A DNA stretch of 54,401 nt from Verrucomicrobiota bacterium (lineage in GTDB: Bacteria; Verrucomicrobiota; Verrucomicrobiia; Limisphaerales; JAKPVM01): positions 1-54,401 of the forward strand of contig JAKPVM010000189.1 of assembly GCA_029572555.1 (NCBI GenBank), in the 5' to 3' direction. How positions within the stretch are numbered: position 1 is the first letter of the stretch; the number at the start of each line of letters is the position of its first letter. Below are positions 9,476 to 22,105 of this stretch, in pieces. The notes below the pieces were generated by a model. That model had not been told where the DNA came from and searched no databases. It saw only the letters and a program-made list of their open reading frames with translations. Made by a program: the position numbers and the translations under genes.

Positions 9476-11107
9476 TTAATATTCCATATCACCACCCATA
9501 CCCGGGCCTGCTTGTGGCTTCTTTTCCTTTTCAGGAATCTCAGTTATCAAGCATTCGGTTGTGAGTAGTAATCCAGCAATTGATGACGCATTCTGGAGTG
9601 CTGTTCTCGTGACCTTCTTTGGATCAACAACACCCGCTTTTACAAGGTCTTCATATACGCCAGTTGCGACGTTGTAACCTTCGTTTCCTTTGCGATGTTT
9701 TACTTCTTCAACAACGATCGTCCCTTCAACACCAGCATTGATTGCAAGATAGCGTGTTGGATATTCAATCGCCCTCTTTACAATATCAATCCCAATCTTT
9801 TCATCTTCATTTGCCGGCTTAACTGTGTCGATAGCTGGTATGCAACGAATTAGAGCAATACCTCCACCCGGAACAATTCCCTCTTCAACTGCTGCTCTGG
9901 TTGCGTGAAGGGCGTCTTCTACACGGGCTTTCTTTTCTTTCATTTCGGTTTCAGTTGCGGCCCCAACTTTGATTACTGCAACACCACCAGCAAGTTTGGC
10001 AAGACGTTCTTGCAACTTTTCACGATCATAGTCAGAGGTGGTCTCCTCAATCTGACGGCGAATCTGATTCACACGCCCTTGTATATCAGAACTCTTGCCA
10101 TAACCTTCAACAATTGTGGTATTTTCTTTGTCAACCACAACGCTTTTAGCACGGCCAAGGTCTTCAATTTCAACATTCTCGAGCTTGATACCTAAATCTT
10201 CGCTTATGAATTTGCCACCTGTCAAAATTGCAATATCTTCACACATTGCTTTGCGCCTGTCGCCAAAACCAGGAGCCTTCACGGCGCAAACATTGATTGT
10301 CCCGCGCAACTTGTTTACAACCAATGTAGCAAGGGCTTCACCTTCAACTTCTTCAGCAATGATTAACAATGGCTTACCGACCTTAGCTATCTTTTCAAGT
10401 AATGGAAGGATGTCTTTGATGCTGCTAATCTTCTTTTCATAAATTAAAATGTAGCATTCCTCAAGTTTGCATTCCATTGTTTCTGCATTGGTCACAAAAT
10501 ATGGAGAAAGATAGCCTTTATCAAACTGCATACCCTCCACTACTTCAAGCGTGGTTTCAATGCTTTTTGCTTCTTCTACGGTGATAGTGCCATCTTTACC
10601 CACCTTGTCCATAGCATCGGCAATAATTTCGCCAATCGCAGTATCCCAGTTAGATGAAACAGTTGCAACCTGTTTAATTTCCTCTTTGTCTTTTACCTTC
10701 TTGGCAATTTTATCAAGGTGCGCAACCGCTGCATCTACTGCCTTTTGAATACCACGTTGTATGCCAATCGGATTCGCGCCTGAAGTAACAAATTTAAGGC
10801 CTTCTCTAAATATAGCTTCTGCAAGCAAGGTAGCCGTCGTTGTGCCGTCGCCGGCTGCATCGCTTGTTCTACTTGCGACCTCGCGCACCATTTGTGCACC
10901 CATATTTTCATAAGGGTCTTCAAGTTCAATTTCCTTTGCGACCGTAACACCGTCCTTGGTCACGTTCGGGGAACCAAATTTTTTGTCGATAACTACATTA
11001 CGTCCCTTCGGACCAAGTGTTGCTGTTACTGCTTTAGAAAGCTTACTAACGCCACGCAATAAAGCCTGGCGTGCCGATTCATCAAATATAAGTTGTTTTG
11101 CTGCCAT
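9476..11107 (-). CDS. groL: Chaperonin GroEL
   Basis: 543-residue Hsp60, the large ring subunit of the GroEL/GroES folding machine in the cytoplasm. The sequence is collinear with the family from the N-terminal [18 protein letters not shown] to the C-terminal tail [10 protein letters not shown]; the ATP-binding [14 protein letters not shown] is intact. A good Shine-Dalgarno sequence (GAGG about 9 bases before the ATG) is present, unlike most genes here. It follows groES by 46 bases and is closed by a strong terminator. No CIRCE element or hrcA gene is visible. Confidence 0.98.
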   Translation of the reverse strand: MAAKQLIFDESARQALLRGVSKLSKAVTATLGPKGRNVVIDKKFGSPNVTKDGVTVAKEIELEDPYENMGAQMVREVASRTSDAAGDGTTTATLLAEAIFREGLKFVTSGANPIGIQRGIQKAVDAAVAHLDKIAKKVKDKEEIKQVATVSSNWDTAIGEIIADAMDKVGKDGTITVEEAKSIETTLEVVEGMQFDKGYLSPYFVTNAETMECKLEECYILIYEKKISSIKDILPLLEKIAKVGKPLLIIAEEVEGEALATLVVNKLRGTINVCAVKAPGFGDRRKAMCEDIAILTGGKFISEDLGIKLENVEIEDLGRAKSVVVDKENTTIVEGYGKSSDIQGRVNQIRRQIEETTSDYDREKLQERLAKLAGGVAVIKVGAATETEMKEKKARVEDALHATRAAVEEGIVPGGGIALIRCIPAIDTVKPANEDEKIGIDIVKRAIEYPTRYLAINAGVEGTIVVEEVKHRKGNEGYNVATGVYEDLVKAGVVDPKKVTRTALQNASSIAGLLLTTECLITEIPEKEKKPQAGPGMGGDMEY

Positions 11108-11153
11108 AGTTTAATCCTCAGTTTTTAGTTTTTTAAGTTATAAAGTTTAGAGA

Positions 11154-11447
11154 CTATTCAAGAATAGCAAGAATATCCTCAGAATTTAAAATTTTATACT
11201 CCTTATTCTCAATTTTGATTTCCGTCCCACCATATTTACTTATAAGGACGCGGTCTCCTTTTTTGACTTCGAAAGGAATTTTTTCTCCTTTCTCATTTGT
11301 TTTGCCTGTACCAAGGGCGACAACAATTGCTTCCATTGGTTTCTCCTTAGCGGTATCCGGTATAATAATACCGCCTTTTTTAACTTCTTTCTCTTCGACC
11401 GGTTCTACTAATATCCGATCTCCAAGTGGTTTTACATTAACTACCAT
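11154..11447 (-). CDS. groES: Co-chaperonin GroES
   Basis: 97-residue Hsp10 lid of the GroEL chamber. Family features: [20 protein letters not shown] at the start, the mobile loop around residues 17-35 ([15 protein letters not shown]) and a C-terminal ILAIL. A purine-rich Shine-Dalgarno sequence (AGAAAGAAGG) precedes the ATG. It sits between dnaK and groL on the same strand; the hairpin between dnaK and groES suggests that groES-groL can be transcribed separately. Confidence 0.97.
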   Translation of the reverse strand: MVVNVKPLGDRILVEPVEEKEVKKGGIIIPDTAKEKPMEAIVVALGTGKTNEKGEKIPFEVKKGDRVLISKYGGTEIKIENKEYKILNSEDILAILE

Positions 11448-11489
11448 AGTGCCTTCTTTCTCTTTAGGTTATATCAATTTAATATTAAC

Positions 11490-11511
11490 CCCGCTCGCAC
11501 CCGCGAGCGGG
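11490..11511 (-). terminator. Hairpin between dnaK and groES (probable dnaK terminator)
   Basis: A GC-rich perfect 9-bp stem (11490-11498 with 11503-11511) with a 4-base loop starts about 20 bases past the dnaK stop codon. The following T tract is poor (TTAATATT), so it may be a partial terminator or an mRNA-processing or stability structure separating dnaK from groES-groL. Confidence 0.6.
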
Positions 11512-11529
11512 TAAATCTGTTAAATAATT

Positions 11530-13458
11530 CTACTTTTTACCATCATCAATAACTTCAGCGTCAATAACAGTGTCGTCTGTCTTATCGCTCTTATTATCTG
11601 TGCTTTTAGCCCCGGATTCGGTTGTCCCGGCTTGTGCCCGTGATTCGCCTGCGGTGCGGTATATGTTGGCAGATACCTCATGCCATGCCTGGTTTAATCT
11701 GTCACAGGCAGGACGCAACCGCGGGAAATCTTTAGCATTTAAAGCATCTTTGACGTCCTTAATTGCTGATTCAATCTTTTCTTTGTCATTGGCTGGGACT
11801 TTACCAGCAAAATCTTGTAACAACTTTTCACTCCTATAAACAAGGCTATCGGCTTCGTTTCTGAGTTCAACTTCCTCTTTTTTACGTCGGTCTTCTTCGG
11901 CATGAAGATCGGCCTCTTTCTTCAACCGTTCAACATCATCTTTTGAAAGACCGCTACCAGCCGTAATTCTAATTTTTTGTTCTTTGCCAGTTCCAAGGTC
12001 CTTTGCGCTTACATGTAAAATTCCATTGGCGTCAATATCAAACGTAACTTCAATTTGAGGCACTCCCCTCGGCGCAGGAGGAATACCTTCAAGATTGAAT
12101 TGACCAAGCAATTTATTATCTGCAAACATTGGACGTTCGCCCTGCGCTATCCGTATTGTTACAGCTTCCTGGTTGTCTGATGCAGTAGTAAATATTTCCG
12201 ATTTTTTTGTTGGTATAGTGGTATTGCGTTCAATTAATTTTGTAAACACACCACCAAGCGTTTCAATCCCGAGTGATAATGGCGTAACGTCAAGTAGTAA
12301 AACATCGGTAATCTTGCCTTTCAAAACGGCGCCTTGAATTGCAGCTCCTATTGCAACCACTTCATCAGGATTTACACCTTGATGCGGTTGTTTTCCAACC
12401 AGAGACCGGGCAACCTCTACAACTCGCGGCATACGAGTCATACCGCCAACAAGAACAAGTTCATTAACATCATTTGCCGTTAGCCCAGCATCCTGGAGGC
12501 ATCGTTTTACAGGGGACACTGTCCGTTCAAATAAATCTTCACACAACTGCTCCATTTTAGCCCTGGTTAAAACCATACTAATATGTTTCGGTCCCGAGGC
12601 ATCTGCTGTAATGAACGGCAAATTAATTTCATATTGAAGTGTGCTTGAAAGAGCTATTTTAGCTTTTTCTGCCTCTTCTTTAATTCTTTGCAAGGCATCC
12701 GGCTGTTTACGCAAATCAATTCCATGATCTTTTCTAAACTCTTCAATTATCCAATCCATTATGCGGTTGTCCCAGTCATCACCACCTAAATGCGTATCAC
12801 CCTTTGTGGCTTTGACCTCAAAAACACCCTCGCCAATCTCAAGCACTGAAATATCAAAAGTCCCTCCACCAAGGTCAAACACAGCAATTTTTTCATCTTT
12901 TTTCTTATCAAGACCATAAGCAAGAGAAGCGGCTGTTGGTTCATTAATAATCCTTAGTACAGTAAGCCCTGCAATAGCACCGGCGTCTTTTGTAGCCTGC
13001 CGTTGTGAATCATTAAAATATGCAGGAACAGTAATCACCGCCTCTGTAATCTTCTCACCCAGCCGCATCTCTGCATCGGCTTTAAGCTTTGCAAGAATCA
13101 TTGCAGATATTTCAGGGGGACTGAAAATCTTTTTTTCGCCACCCACTTCAACTTCAACTGCTGCATCACCATTTGCCGCTCGGACGACTTTGTATGGGAC
13201 TAGTTTAATCTCTTCCTGTACTTCATCGAACTTGCGTCCCATAAATCTCTTAATTGAATAAATTGTGTTCCGCGGGTTTGTAACCGCCTGCCTCTTTGCC
13301 GCCTCACCAACAATACGTTCTCCATTTTTTGTAAAAGCAACTACTGACGGTGTTGTCCTTCTCCCCTCTGAGTTTTCCAGAACTACCGGCTCAGAACCTT
13401 CCATCACCGCCATACACGAGTTTGTCGTCCCTAAATCTATTCCAAGAACCTTTGGCAT
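11530..13458 (-). CDS. dnaK: Molecular chaperone DnaK (Hsp70)
   Basis: 642-residue Hsp70. The actin-like ATPase domain (1-385) begins with the phosphate loop [13 protein letters not shown] and has [11 protein letters not shown]; the substrate-binding domain follows, with the linker [13 protein letters not shown] and a helical lid. The C-terminus is rich in acidic residues and ends in a DAEVID-like tail, as in classical DnaK. An AAAGGA Shine-Dalgarno sequence precedes the ATG. It heads a minus-strand chaperone block dnaK-groES-groL; grpE, dnaJ and hrcA are not in this window. Confidence 0.98.
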   Translation of the reverse strand: MPKVLGIDLGTTNSCMAVMEGSEPVVLENSEGRRTTPSVVAFTKNGERIVGEAAKRQAVTNPRNTIYSIKRFMGRKFDEVQEEIKLVPYKVVRAANGDAAVEVEVGGEKKIFSPPEISAMILAKLKADAEMRLGEKITEAVITVPAYFNDSQRQATKDAGAIAGLTVLRIINEPTAASLAYGLDKKKDEKIAVFDLGGGTFDISVLEIGEGVFEVKATKGDTHLGGDDWDNRIMDWIIEEFRKDHGIDLRKQPDALQRIKEEAEKAKIALSSTLQYEINLPFITADASGPKHISMVLTRAKMEQLCEDLFERTVSPVKRCLQDAGLTANDVNELVLVGGMTRMPRVVEVARSLVGKQPHQGVNPDEVVAIGAAIQGAVLKGKITDVLLLDVTPLSLGIETLGGVFTKLIERNTTIPTKKSEIFTTASDNQEAVTIRIAQGERPMFADNKLLGQFNLEGIPPAPRGVPQIEVTFDIDANGILHVSAKDLGTGKEQKIRITAGSGLSKDDVERLKKEADLHAEEDRRKKEEVELRNEADSLVYRSEKLLQDFAGKVPANDKEKIESAIKDVKDALNAKDFPRLRPACDRLNQAWHEVSANIYRTAGESRAQAGTTESGAKSTDNKSDKTDDTVIDAEVIDDGKK

Positions 13459-13758
13459 AAAAATCCTTTCTTTAAATGTCTTTCCAATAACTTCTCTAAA
13501 TCTTATTTATTAATATCCGAAACTACTTTTAAAGCAGTAACAATGCCTAAATATTGGTTGCTTACATAAGTCATTGCAAGTCAAAGTATTGTTGATTTTA
13601 TTTTAACTCATTAATTACTAAAGCCGAAATAATAAGCGACATATTGTCTCATTTATAGCGTCATTATATCTCATACCAACCTTTAACAAAGTCCTTTATA
13701 TAATATTGATTAATATTTGAATTTTAATTCCCGGTGGTATATAATCGGGTTAGAAAAA
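13459..13758. other. Divergent intergenic region between dnaK and the SET gene
   Basis: 300 bases of AT-rich sequence without a gene. It must carry the dnaK promoter (minus strand), which I cannot place with confidence, and a sigma70-like promoter for the SET gene at its right end. I looked for a CIRCE element and found none. Confidence 0.6.
13717..13745 (+). promoter_or_regulatory. Sigma70-type promoter for the SET-domain gene
   Basis: TTGAAT (13717-13722), a 17-base spacer and a perfect TATAAT (13740-13745). Transcription would start near 13752, only about 6 bases before the ATG at 13759, so the mRNA would have almost no leader. Confidence 0.6.
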
Positions 13759-14220
13759 ATGATAGAAAACAATTTGTTGATAATAAGAGAATCCAAAATT
13801 CATGCAATGGGGGTCTTTGCAAAGCAGAAAATAACGTCCAATACAAAAATTGTTGAATATGTGGGAAGATTAATTTCAAAAGAAGAATCTAAACAATTAT
13901 GCAGTTCTGGAAATAATTTTATCTTTGAATTAGATGGAAAAACTGACATTGATGGAAACGTTGATTGGAATATCGCTCGTTTTATAAATCACAGTTGTGA
14001 ACCAAATTGCGAAGCCCAAATTATAGATGGACATATTTGGATTGTTGCAATTAGAGACGTCGAACCGGGTGAAGAACTCACATTCAACTATGGATATAGC
14101 ATAGAAAATTATCACGACTATCCTTGCAAATGCCGTTCAAATAAATGCATCGGATTTATGGTTGCTGAAGAACTGTTTCCTATTGTTAAAGAAGAAAATA
14201 AAACCACCCAAAAAAAATAA
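13759..14220 (+). CDS. SET-domain lysine methyltransferase-like protein
   Basis: 153-residue protein consisting of a complete SET domain, the fold of S-adenosylmethionine-dependent protein-lysine methyltransferases. Motifs: GVFAKQKI near 18-25, RFINHSCEPNCE (74-85), GEELTFNYGY (104-113), and a post-SET CxCxxxxC (123-130) that with Cys80 would bind zinc. The ATG at 13759 is preferred over a TTG at 13717 because that TTG lies in the predicted -35 box. Such proteins are common in eukaryotes and occur in chlamydiae and other PVC bacteria; substrates may be ribosomal, DNA-binding or host proteins. Here it is a single gene between dnaK and leuD, and its target is unknown. Confidence 0.85.
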   Translation: MIENNLLIIRESKIHAMGVFAKQKITSNTKIVEYVGRLISKEESKQLCSSGNNFIFELDGKTDIDGNVDWNIARFINHSCEPNCEAQIIDGHIWIVAIRDVEPGEELTFNYGYSIENYHDYPCKCRSNKCIGFMVAEELFPIVKEENKTTQKK

Positions 14221-14249
14221 ATCCGATACCATAAAACCTATTCAGGCGC

Positions 14250-14278
14250 TTGACACATTGAAACATCGTTTGTATTAT
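14250..14278 (+). promoter_or_regulatory. Sigma70-type promoter upstream of leuD
   Basis: Perfect TTGACA (14250-14255), a 17-base spacer and TATTAT (14273-14278). The predicted start near 14285 gives a leader of about 40 bases before the leuD ATG. Confidence 0.7.
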
Positions 14279-14326
14279 TTGTTCTCTTGTTTGAAAAACT
14301 GTTAAACAAGTTTAGATTAATAAATT

Positions 14327-14881
14327 ATGGTAACTGAAATAACAGGGGCAGTTTATGTGGTGAAAGATAATATTGATACTGACCAAATTATCCCTGCTCA
14401 GTATCTGAATCTTATACCTACTATACCTGAAGAGTACGAAAGGCTTGGCAGTTATTCGCTTTCTGGCTTACCTGAATCCGAGTATCCTATCAGATACGTT
14501 AAGCCGGGTGTTATGGATAGCGAATACCCAATTATTATCGCGGGAAGAAATTTTGGTTGCGGCAGTTCACGAGAACATGCGCCAATTGCGTTAGGTTCAG
14601 CAGGATGCAAGATTGTTGTTGCTGAAAGTTTTGCGAGAATCTTTTTCCGTAATGCAATTGCAACGGGTGAACTTTATCCTTGTGAATGTGTAGAACGGCT
14701 TTGCGAAATGTTTAAAACCGGGGATATTGTTACAGTTAATCTTGATAATACGACGATTAAATGTAACTCTACCGGTAAGGTGTTTAAGTTTAAACCATTA
14801 GGTGATGCAAAAGCAGTAATAGATGCGGGTGGTTTGTTTAATTTTGCAAGAAGTACTGAAATGATTCCGCAGGTTAAATAA
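14327..14881 (+). CDS. leuD: 3-isopropylmalate dehydratase small subunit
   Basis: 184-residue swivel-domain subunit of the isopropylmalate isomerase (LeuCD), which interconverts 2- and 3-isopropylmalate in leucine synthesis. Motifs: [14 protein letters not shown] (near 15-28), [14 protein letters not shown] (near 74-87) and [13 protein letters not shown]. The length fits the short LeuD type. Its partner leuC is not adjacent, and the likely pathway partner leuB is about 27 kb away on the other strand. A related small subunit is used by homoaconitase, but leucine synthesis is the simplest reading. Confidence 0.88.
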   Translation: MVTEITGAVYVVKDNIDTDQIIPAQYLNLIPTIPEEYERLGSYSLSGLPESEYPIRYVKPGVMDSEYPIIIAGRNFGCGSSREHAPIALGSAGCKIVVAESFARIFFRNAIATGELYPCECVERLCEMFKTGDIVTVNLDNTTIKCNSTGKVFKFKPLGDAKAVIDAGGLFNFARSTEMIPQVK

Positions 14882-14952
14882 AAATAACACTTGCATATTT
14901 GATTAATTGAATATAGATTTTACTTTCTTTTAAAATTGATAAAAACGAAGAT

Positions 14953-15162
14953 ATGCGTCGTCCAAAACCAATAAAAACAAAGAAGTCGGTGGCAAAACGG
15001 TTCAAGATAACCGCCACGGGGAAGGTGTTGCGTTCGCACACCAGTAAGCGTCACTTATTACAGGGTAAAAGCCCGAAAAGACGTCGTCGTTTAAACTCTC
15101 CTGCTTTGGTTCATTCAAGTGATGTACACAGGATTAAAGATAGTTTGCCATTTAGTCATTAA
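14953..15162 (+). CDS. rpmI: 50S ribosomal protein L35
   Basis: 69-residue, strongly basic protein with the L35 pattern KPIKTKKSVAKRFKITATGK near the start. It is a structural component of the large ribosomal subunit. It precedes rplT by 20 bases in the conserved rpmI-rplT pair; the usual infC upstream is missing and leuD occupies that place. No typical Shine-Dalgarno sequence is seen. Confidence 0.95.
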   Translation: MRRPKPIKTKKSVAKRFKITATGKVLRSHTSKRHLLQGKSPKRRRRLNSPALVHSSDVHRIKDSLPFSH

Positions 15163-15182
15163 CAATAAAACATTAATATTTT

Positions 15183-15563
15183 ATGCGTGTAACTAACGCT
15201 CCAGCATCAAGAAAACGTCGAAAAAAAATGATAAGCGCGGCGAAGGGTTTCAGAATGCGCCGTTCCAAACTTTACAGATACGCTTCAGACGCGGTTGACC
15301 ACGGTTTACAATATGCGTTCAGAGATAGAAAAAGAAAGAAACGCGAGTTTAGATATCTTTGGCAGGTCCGCATCAATGCCGCATCACGGGCGGCAGGCAT
15401 TACTTACAGCCGATTCATTGAAGGCTTAAAAGCCGCAGGTGTTGAACTTGACAGAAAAATTCTCGCGGATATTGCAGCGACTGATAGTTCTACGTTTGCC
15501 GAACTCGTTCGTGTAGCGCAAGAAGGATTGAAATCAAAGGCTGCAACATCTGCAAAGGCTTAA
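15183..15563 (+). CDS. rplT: 50S ribosomal protein L20
   Basis: 126-residue basic protein with the L20 signature: RKRRKKMISAAKGFRMRRSK at the start and RDRKRKKREFRYLWQVRINA (near 49-68). It binds 23S rRNA early in large-subunit assembly and in some bacteria represses its own operon. It follows rpmI and precedes pheST, a common gene order, separated from pheS by two hairpins. Confidence 0.97.
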   Translation: MRVTNAPASRKRRKKMISAAKGFRMRRSKLYRYASDAVDHGLQYAFRDRKRKKREFRYLWQVRINAASRAAGITYSRFIEGLKAAGVELDRKILADIAATDSSTFAELVRVAQEGLKSKAATSAKA

Positions 15564-15582
15564 TTATTTTCTTTCGGGTATA

Positions 15583-15606
15583 TCCTGACTTGTTCGTATG
15601 TCAGGA
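15583..15606 (+). terminator. First hairpin between rplT and pheS
   Basis: A 7-bp stem (15583-15589 with 15600-15606) with a 10-base loop shortly after the rplT stop. It has no T tract directly behind it and may act together with the second, larger hairpin. Confidence 0.4.
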
Positions 15607-15615
15607 ATAAATAAG

Positions 15616-15660
15616 TTACATCGCTCTGGCATAAATTAAAATTGCCAGATGGCGGTGTAA
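15616..15660 (+). terminator. Long hairpin between rplT and pheS
   Basis: A 16-bp stem (15616-15631 with 15643-15660) containing one G-T pair and a 2-base bulge, with an 11-base loop, followed by TTTGTTTAG. It probably terminates or attenuates rpmI-rplT transcription ahead of pheST. No Phe-rich leader peptide and no T-box motif were found near it. Confidence 0.6.
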
Positions 15661-15710
15661 TTTGTTTAGTAATATAATATATGTCATAGCAATTTAGACG
15701 ATCCCTTAAA

Positions 15711-16757
15711 ATGTCATTAATAACCGAAATTGAAGCTATGAGATTGGCGGCAATAAATGATTTTAATAACGCCGCCGATGTTTCAAGCCTTGAGAAAAGT
15801 AAAAGTGTATGGCTCGGGGCTAATGGGAAAATCACCTCTTTAATGAAGCAGTTAGGTTCTCTCCCTAAAGAGGAACGACCATCAGCAGGCAAGGCGATTA
15901 ATGCTATCAAAAATGCGCTTGAATCTGTTCTGGCTGAAAAACGAGCCGAACTTGAACTTAAACTTTCATTGCCAAAAAATCCGACTGACTTTACACTTCC
16001 GGGACGCCGTAGAAGACTTGGAAAATTACATCCTTTAATCCGCACGACCGATGATATTGTAAGAAGTTTCAGGAAAATCGGTTTTGCAGTGGCAGAAGGT
16101 CCGGAGGTTGAAGATGATTATCATTGTTTTGATGCCTTAAATACACCGCCTGACCACCCGGCTCGTGATACACAGGACACATTTTATATTGCCGCAGATA
16201 ACACAAATACGTCAAAGATAGCGACAGTCGGAAACGCCTCAAATCCACTTTTATTGAGAACTCACACCTCACCCGTCCAGGTAAGGGTGATGGAAAAACA
16301 AAAACCGCCAATCAGGATAATTGTTCCTGGACGTGTTTACCGTCGCGATAATGCCGACGCTACACATAATCCAACATTTCATCAGGTTGAAGGATTGTAT
16401 GTGGATAAAAACGTAACAGTCGGCGATTTAAAAGGCACGGTAGAATTTGTTTTTCAAGAACTTATGGGACCTGAAACAAAAATCAGGTTTCGCCCACATT
16501 ATTTCAGTTATACCGAACCAAGTTTTGAAATAGATTTTTCAAGTCCATTAACAAGAAAAATGGGGAAAGAATGGCTGGAAATCGCTGGCTGTGGGATGGT
16601 GCATCCACAGGTGTTCGAAAATGTTGGTTATAATCCGGAAGAATGGACTGGCTGGGCTTTTGGGTTCGGGATTGAGCGGATCGCAATGATTAGATACGGA
16701 ATCAACGATATCAGGTTGTTTTACGAAAATGACATCAGGTTCTTGCGTCAGTTTTAA
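15711..16757 (+). CDS. pheS: Phenylalanyl-tRNA synthetase alpha subunit
   Basis: 348-residue class II aminoacyl-tRNA synthetase subunit that carries the active site of the (alpha-beta)2 enzyme. An N-terminal coiled-coil (about 1-95) is followed by the catalytic core with motif 2 (GRVYRRDNADATHNPTFHQ) and motif 3 (GWAFGFGIERIAMIRYGI near the C-terminus). The length is normal. pheT follows after 18 bases. A TATAAT lies about 32 bases before the ATG and could serve as a pheS promoter downstream of the hairpin. Confidence 0.96.
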   Translation: MSLITEIEAMRLAAINDFNNAADVSSLEKSKSVWLGANGKITSLMKQLGSLPKEERPSAGKAINAIKNALESVLAEKRAELELKLSLPKNPTDFTLPGRRRRLGKLHPLIRTTDDIVRSFRKIGFAVAEGPEVEDDYHCFDALNTPPDHPARDTQDTFYIAADNTNTSKIATVGNASNPLLLRTHTSPVQVRVMEKQKPPIRIIVPGRVYRRDNADATHNPTFHQVEGLYVDKNVTVGDLKGTVEFVFQELMGPETKIRFRPHYFSYTEPSFEIDFSSPLTRKMGKEWLEIAGCGMVHPQVFENVGYNPEEWTGWAFGFGIERIAMIRYGINDIRLFYENDIRFLRQF

Positions 16758-16775
16758 TTACATCTTTTTATTCCA

Positions 16776-19235
16776 ATGAAAGTTACATTAAACTGGTTAA
16801 AAAAATACGTGGATTTTGATTGGTCAGCCGACGAACTTGCAGAACGGCTGACAATGCTTGGTCTTGAGGTAGAATCCATCACAAAGGTTGGGGGCGAATT
16901 AGAAGGTGTTGTAATCGCTCAGGTTATAACAAGAGATAAACATCCCAACGCCGATAAACTATCAGTATGTAAAGTGTTTGATGGAAAAACGGAGCGTCAG
17001 ATAGTTTGTGGTGCAAATAATTTTAAGCCCGGGGATAAAGTGCCTTTAATATTGCCGGGTTATTTCCTCCCATCAACTGGCAACAAACCGGCTGAACAAA
17101 TTAAAGTCGGAAAGATTCGCGGAGCAGAATCTTATGGCATGATGTGTTCACCGAATGAACTCGGTGTGCCCGGAGATGCATCAGGCTTATTAATTTTGCC
17201 AGATGACGCACCCGTAGGAAAACCATTCGCCGAATATATCGGAAAAGCCGAGACAGATTTTGTGTATGACCTGGAAATTACACCTAATCGTCCGGACTTG
17301 AATAGCGTAATAGGAATTGCAAGAGAGATTTCTGCCGTCAGCGGCAATCCATTGAAGATACCTGTAATACCGCAATTAAATGTTGATTCAAAAAATCCGA
17401 TTGGAAAATATATCGAGGTAAAACTTGAAGCGCCTGATTTGTGTCCGCGTTATGTTGCAAGGGTAGTAAGAGGTGTTAAAATCACGCAAAGTCCGGACTG
17501 GTTGAGGAATATTCTGGAAAAAGTAGGGTTAAGACCCATTAACAATGTTGTTGATGTAACAAATTTTGTAATGCTTGAAACTGGTCAACCACTCCACGCC
17601 TTTGACTATCATCTTATCTCTGAAAATCAAAATGGCTTGCATACAATAATCGTCAGAAAAGCTGTCGATGGCGAACTTTTTGTTACCCTTGATGAGAAGA
17701 AACATACGCTTTCCAGCGAAATGCTACTAATTGCAGACCTTGAAAAGGCTATTGCTCTGGCTGGTGTAATGGGCGGACTTAATTCAGAAATTAAAGATAC
17801 AACTGAAGATGTTTTAATTGAAAGCGCCTATTTTAACCCGGCAAATGTCAGAAGGACCTCAAAAGCGCTCGGTTTAAGGACCGATGCAAGTTATAGATTT
17901 GAACGCGGTATTGATATTAATGGTTGCATTTATGCAAGCCTTAGATGTGCACAGTTAATCCTTGAAACCGCAGGCGGGAAACTATGCGAAGGTGTTGTTG
18001 ATGCCTGCGCAACAACCATAACGCAGAAGAAAATTACAGTTAGAACTTCTAAAGTAAATGAAATACTCGGATTACAATTAAAGCCCGAAGAGATAGAGTT
18101 CTATTTAACACGATTAGGACTCAAACCTGTTCCGAAAGCAAAACCAGTAGGAGTTGAAATTTCCGATGCCGCAACTACATTTCAAATACCAACTTTTCGA
18201 ATTGATTTAAAACGAGAGATAGACCTTATTGAGGAAGTTGCTCGGCTTTATGGTGTGGATAAAATTCCATCTACTCCACCGCGGGGCGCTATCGGGTTCA
18301 ACAATTTTGATTCAATTTATAATCAAATTGATGAAGTAAGAACGATTTTAACAGGAATGGGACTTGATGAGGCTCAAGGGCAAACCTTGATTTCAGAAAC
18401 AGCCGCAAAACTCGTGGAACAACAAAATTATGTTATGGTTGCAAATCCGTTAAGTTCAGATATGAACACCTTGAGACCGAGTTTGCTACCGGGTTTGTTA
18501 GATTCTCTCCGACACAATATCTCGCATAAAAACTATGATGTCGGGTTATTTGAAGTCGGAAAAAACTTTCGTCGGGAAGCTGGCTTTGTCAAAGAAAGTC
18601 GTAGAGTTGGTATTGCAATAACCGGTTGCAGAATTGAACCATTCTGGCAGGGTGCGGAGCGAGATGAAAAGTACGATATCTTTGACTTAAAAGGGATAAT
18701 CGAAGAATTCTTTGATAATTTCGGAATTAAAGGTGTGGTGTATAATAAAGCCAACCAAGAAGATTCGCTCTTTTTTGAATATGCTGAAATATCATTAGGA
18801 GGAAAAATCCGATTAGGAAGAATAGGACAAGCGCATCCAAAACTAACAAGAACTTATGATTTGCGCGACCCCGTGTATCTTGCTGAACTTGACCTTGATG
18901 CAATTTTATTAAAACGAAATACAACTCGTATTTACAAACCACTGCCACAATTTCCGGGAATACGAAGAGATGTGGCTATGATTGTCCCTGAATCTGTTAC
19001 ACACGATTCTATATTGCAGGTAATTAAAAAGGCAAAACCTAAACATCTTGAAGAGGTGCAACTGTTTGATATTTTCAGAGGCAAGAATATTCCGCCAGAC
19101 CATAAGAGTATGGCATACGGATTCATTTACAGGAGCGATGAAAGAACCCTAACAGATGCAGAAGTAAACCAAACTCATAATAGTCTGGTTGAGGAAATTA
19201 AGACTAAAATCCCTGCTACGATTAGAGACGCATAA
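16776..19235 (+). CDS. pheT: Phenylalanyl-tRNA synthetase beta subunit
   Basis: 819-residue partner of PheS. Domains in order: N-terminal region, EMAP-type tRNA-binding domain (about 40-150), B3/B4 editing region (about 210-385) with the editing-site segment around ETGQPLHAFD, B5 (about 410-480), the inactive catalytic-like core and the C-terminal anticodon-binding FDX-ACB domain (about 720-815, containing FPGIRRDVAMIV). The length is typical. It ends 8 bases from the convergent ligA stop. Confidence 0.96.
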   Translation: MKVTLNWLKKYVDFDWSADELAERLTMLGLEVESITKVGGELEGVVIAQVITRDKHPNADKLSVCKVFDGKTERQIVCGANNFKPGDKVPLILPGYFLPSTGNKPAEQIKVGKIRGAESYGMMCSPNELGVPGDASGLLILPDDAPVGKPFAEYIGKAETDFVYDLEITPNRPDLNSVIGIAREISAVSGNPLKIPVIPQLNVDSKNPIGKYIEVKLEAPDLCPRYVARVVRGVKITQSPDWLRNILEKVGLRPINNVVDVTNFVMLETGQPLHAFDYHLISENQNGLHTIIVRKAVDGELFVTLDEKKHTLSSEMLLIADLEKAIALAGVMGGLNSEIKDTTEDVLIESAYFNPANVRRTSKALGLRTDASYRFERGIDINGCIYASLRCAQLILETAGGKLCEGVVDACATTITQKKITVRTSKVNEILGLQLKPEEIEFYLTRLGLKPVPKAKPVGVEISDAATTFQIPTFRIDLKREIDLIEEVARLYGVDKIPSTPPRGAIGFNNFDSIYNQIDEVRTILTGMGLDEAQGQTLISETAAKLVEQQNYVMVANPLSSDMNTLRPSLLPGLLDSLRHNISHKNYDVGLFEVGKNFRREAGFVKESRRVGIAITGCRIEPFWQGAERDEKYDIFDLKGIIEEFFDNFGIKGVVYNKANQEDSLFFEYAEISLGGKIRLGRIGQAHPKLTRTYDLRDPVYLAELDLDAILLKRNTTRIYKPLPQFPGIRRDVAMIVPESVTHDSILQVIKKAKPKHLEEVQLFDIFRGKNIPPDHKSMAYGFIYRSDERTLTDAEVNQTHNSLVEEIKTKIPATIRDA

Positions 19236-19243
19236 GAATAATA

Positions 19244-21866
<2,623 letters not shown>

Positions 21867-22105
21867 AGTTCAATTTTATATCCAATTAAAAATTAAAAAC
21901 AGAACTTTTTATTTTCAAATTGTTATTAAGTGTACAACATTTTTCGTATTGATTATAGACATATTAATTTTGGGCATTGGTTGAGATATTTAAAAACACA
22001 GGATTTAAGGCTCTATTAGTCAAGGCACGAACATTGAATTTGAAATTAAGATTGTTCTTGCAAACTAAACGCCAATGTTTATAAAATGTTATTCATAGAA
22101 CTAAA

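Noticed and set aside
9905-10442. Open frames of about 100 codons opposite groL, and similar ones opposite dnaK, hppA and others
   Set aside because: They run antisense to strongly conserved genes, have no recognisable domain and no start signals.
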